NCBI GenBank assembly: GCA_034437615.1 | Contig: DAOTTW010000126.1 | Coordinates: 1 to 6,625 of the forward strand | DNA length: 6,625 nt | Direction of reading: 5' to 3' | Source of the DNA: DAOTTW01 sp034437615 | GTDB taxonomy: Bacteria; Chloroflexota; Anaerolineae; Aggregatilineales; Phototrophicaceae | In this document: one piece after another, positions 5,945 through 6,625 of the stretch | Numbering within the stretch: the stretch's first letter is position 1 | Layout: every line of letters begins with the position of its first letter | Notes under the pieces: model-generated | What the model was told of the DNA's origin: nothing | What the model saw: only the letters and a program-made list of their open reading frames with translations | Database searches by the model: none | Made by a program: the position numbers and the translations under genes

Positions 5945-6625
5945 CGGGCATTCGGGGGATCAGCAGGTTATCGCCAGAGAGGGGAATGCGAAACGAGAAG
6001 GTGCTGCCTTCGCCTTCAACGCTTTCGACCTTTGCATCGCCACCATGCCGCAGGGCCACTGCCCGCACGATGAACAGCCCCAAGCCGCTGCCCTTAACAC
6101 GCATGTGCTCCTGCCTGTGGATGCGAAAATGACGATGAAAAATCTGCTTGAGGTTTTCCTTGCTGATGCCGAGGCCCGTATCCGAAACGCTGATGACCAC
6201 ATCCGCGCCTTCACGCCCCACACCGACTTCAATCTGGCCACCATTCGGCGTGTATTTGATCGCATTATCTACGAGGTTGGTCACAGCACGCTGAATCATC
6301 ATCTCATCAACGTTCACAATCGGCACGTCATCCGTTGCGCTGACGGTCAGCGTCAAATCTTGCTTTTCGGCAGGCAACAAATGGCCATCGACAATATCCC
6401 GCACCAGCGCAATCAGGTCAACCGGGCTGCGCTCCATCTCATAGAAGCCTGTTTCGGGGTCGAAGCGGCCCGCATCCTGAATGTTATCGACTAATGACGC
6501 CATTTGATCGACACCGGATAGGATCTTCTCGATAAAACGCGCATGGCGTTCATCCAGTCCACCGCCGCCGTTGCCCGCTTCTCTGTCGTCAACCATGCTC
6601 TCTAGCATACTGGCAAAGCCGCGCA
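5931..6625 (-). CDS. Sensor histidine kinase, C-terminal part (5' end outside window)
   Basis: The frame is open to the right edge, so the ATG at 6608 is internal. The upstream codons give RGFASML, which is the usual continuation just after the H-box of HisKA dimerisation domains ('H-E-L-R-S-P-L-x-x-I-x-G-F-x-x-M-L'), so the phosphoacceptor His lies just outside the window. The visible part holds the rest of the dimerisation helices (KILSGVDQMASLVDNI) and a complete HATPase_c domain. The latter shows an N-box (NLVDNAIKYTPNGG, about 6234-6280), a G1 box (DTGLGI), an F-box-like segment and a G2 box (GSGLGLFIV, about 6070-6096). It is a two-component kinase; sensor domains and stimulus cannot be seen. 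It ends at TAA (5933-5931), overlapping the mutL start by 14 bases. The cognate response regulator is not in the window. Confidence 0.93.
   Translation of the reverse strand, partial: RGFASMLESMVDDREAGNGGGGLDERHARFIEKILSGVDQMASLVDNIQDAGRFDPETGFYEMERSPVDLIALVRDIVDGHLLPAEKQDLTLTVSATDDVPIVNVDEMMIQRAVTNLVDNAIKYTPNGGQIEVGVGREGADVVISVSDTGLGISKENLKQIFHRHFRIHRQEHMRVKGSGLGLFIVRAVALRHGGDAKVESVEGEGSTFSFRIPLSGDNLLIPRMPDDSH

Noticed and set aside
5934..6494. A 186-codon open frame on the + strand
   Set aside because: It is antisense to the histidine kinase HATPase domain, which has clear N, G1 and G2 boxes. The + frame shows no family features.
6606..6608. ATG as the true start of the histidine kinase
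   Set aside because: The frame continues upstream to the window edge as RGFASM, which matches the segment just after the H-box, so the gene is longer and truncated by the window.

Overview
The window is bacterial and of moderate GC content, with densely packed genes. The protein set is a two-domain rhodanese, a CelD/FemAB-like GNAT, an MshA-like GT4 glycosyltransferase, a two-component histidine kinase and MutL. Together with the tail of a glycan hydrolase-like protein, the family flavours suggest a member of Chloroflexota (Anaerolineae-like). That placement is an impression from protein style, with no marker gene to prove it.

The left half (1-3618) is read on the + strand. It holds the C-terminal tail of a protein resembling clan-A glycoside hydrolases, then 3 bases later a thiosulfate/3-mercaptopyruvate sulfurtransferase. 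A 239-base gap with hairpin-forming potential follows. Next come a GNAT-fold acyltransferase related to the CelD/BcsL and FemAB groups and, 56 bases on, the MshA-like glycosyltransferase. The last two look like a co-transcribed pair, plausibly modifying a glycan or a small glycoside, although the substrate is not visible.

The right half (3615-6625) is read on the - strand. A histidine kinase enters from the right edge, with its phosphoacceptor region lying outside the window. Its stop overlaps the start of mutL by 14 bases. After a 161-base gap comes a 106-codon uncharacterised gene whose leader contains a 14-bp AT-rich tandem repeat, an 8-bp direct repeat at 11-bp spacing, and a six-codon upstream ORF that overlaps the gene's start codon. 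The two halves converge at a shared CTAG (3615-3618), which supplies TAG stop codons on both strands.

I see no RNA genes, CRISPR arrays, insertion sequences or phage genes, and no clear new defence or metabolic system. The points most worth checking are the loss of the usual endonuclease motif residues in MutL, the replacement of a likely acceptor-binding lysine in the MshA-like enzyme, and the compact leader of the small gene.
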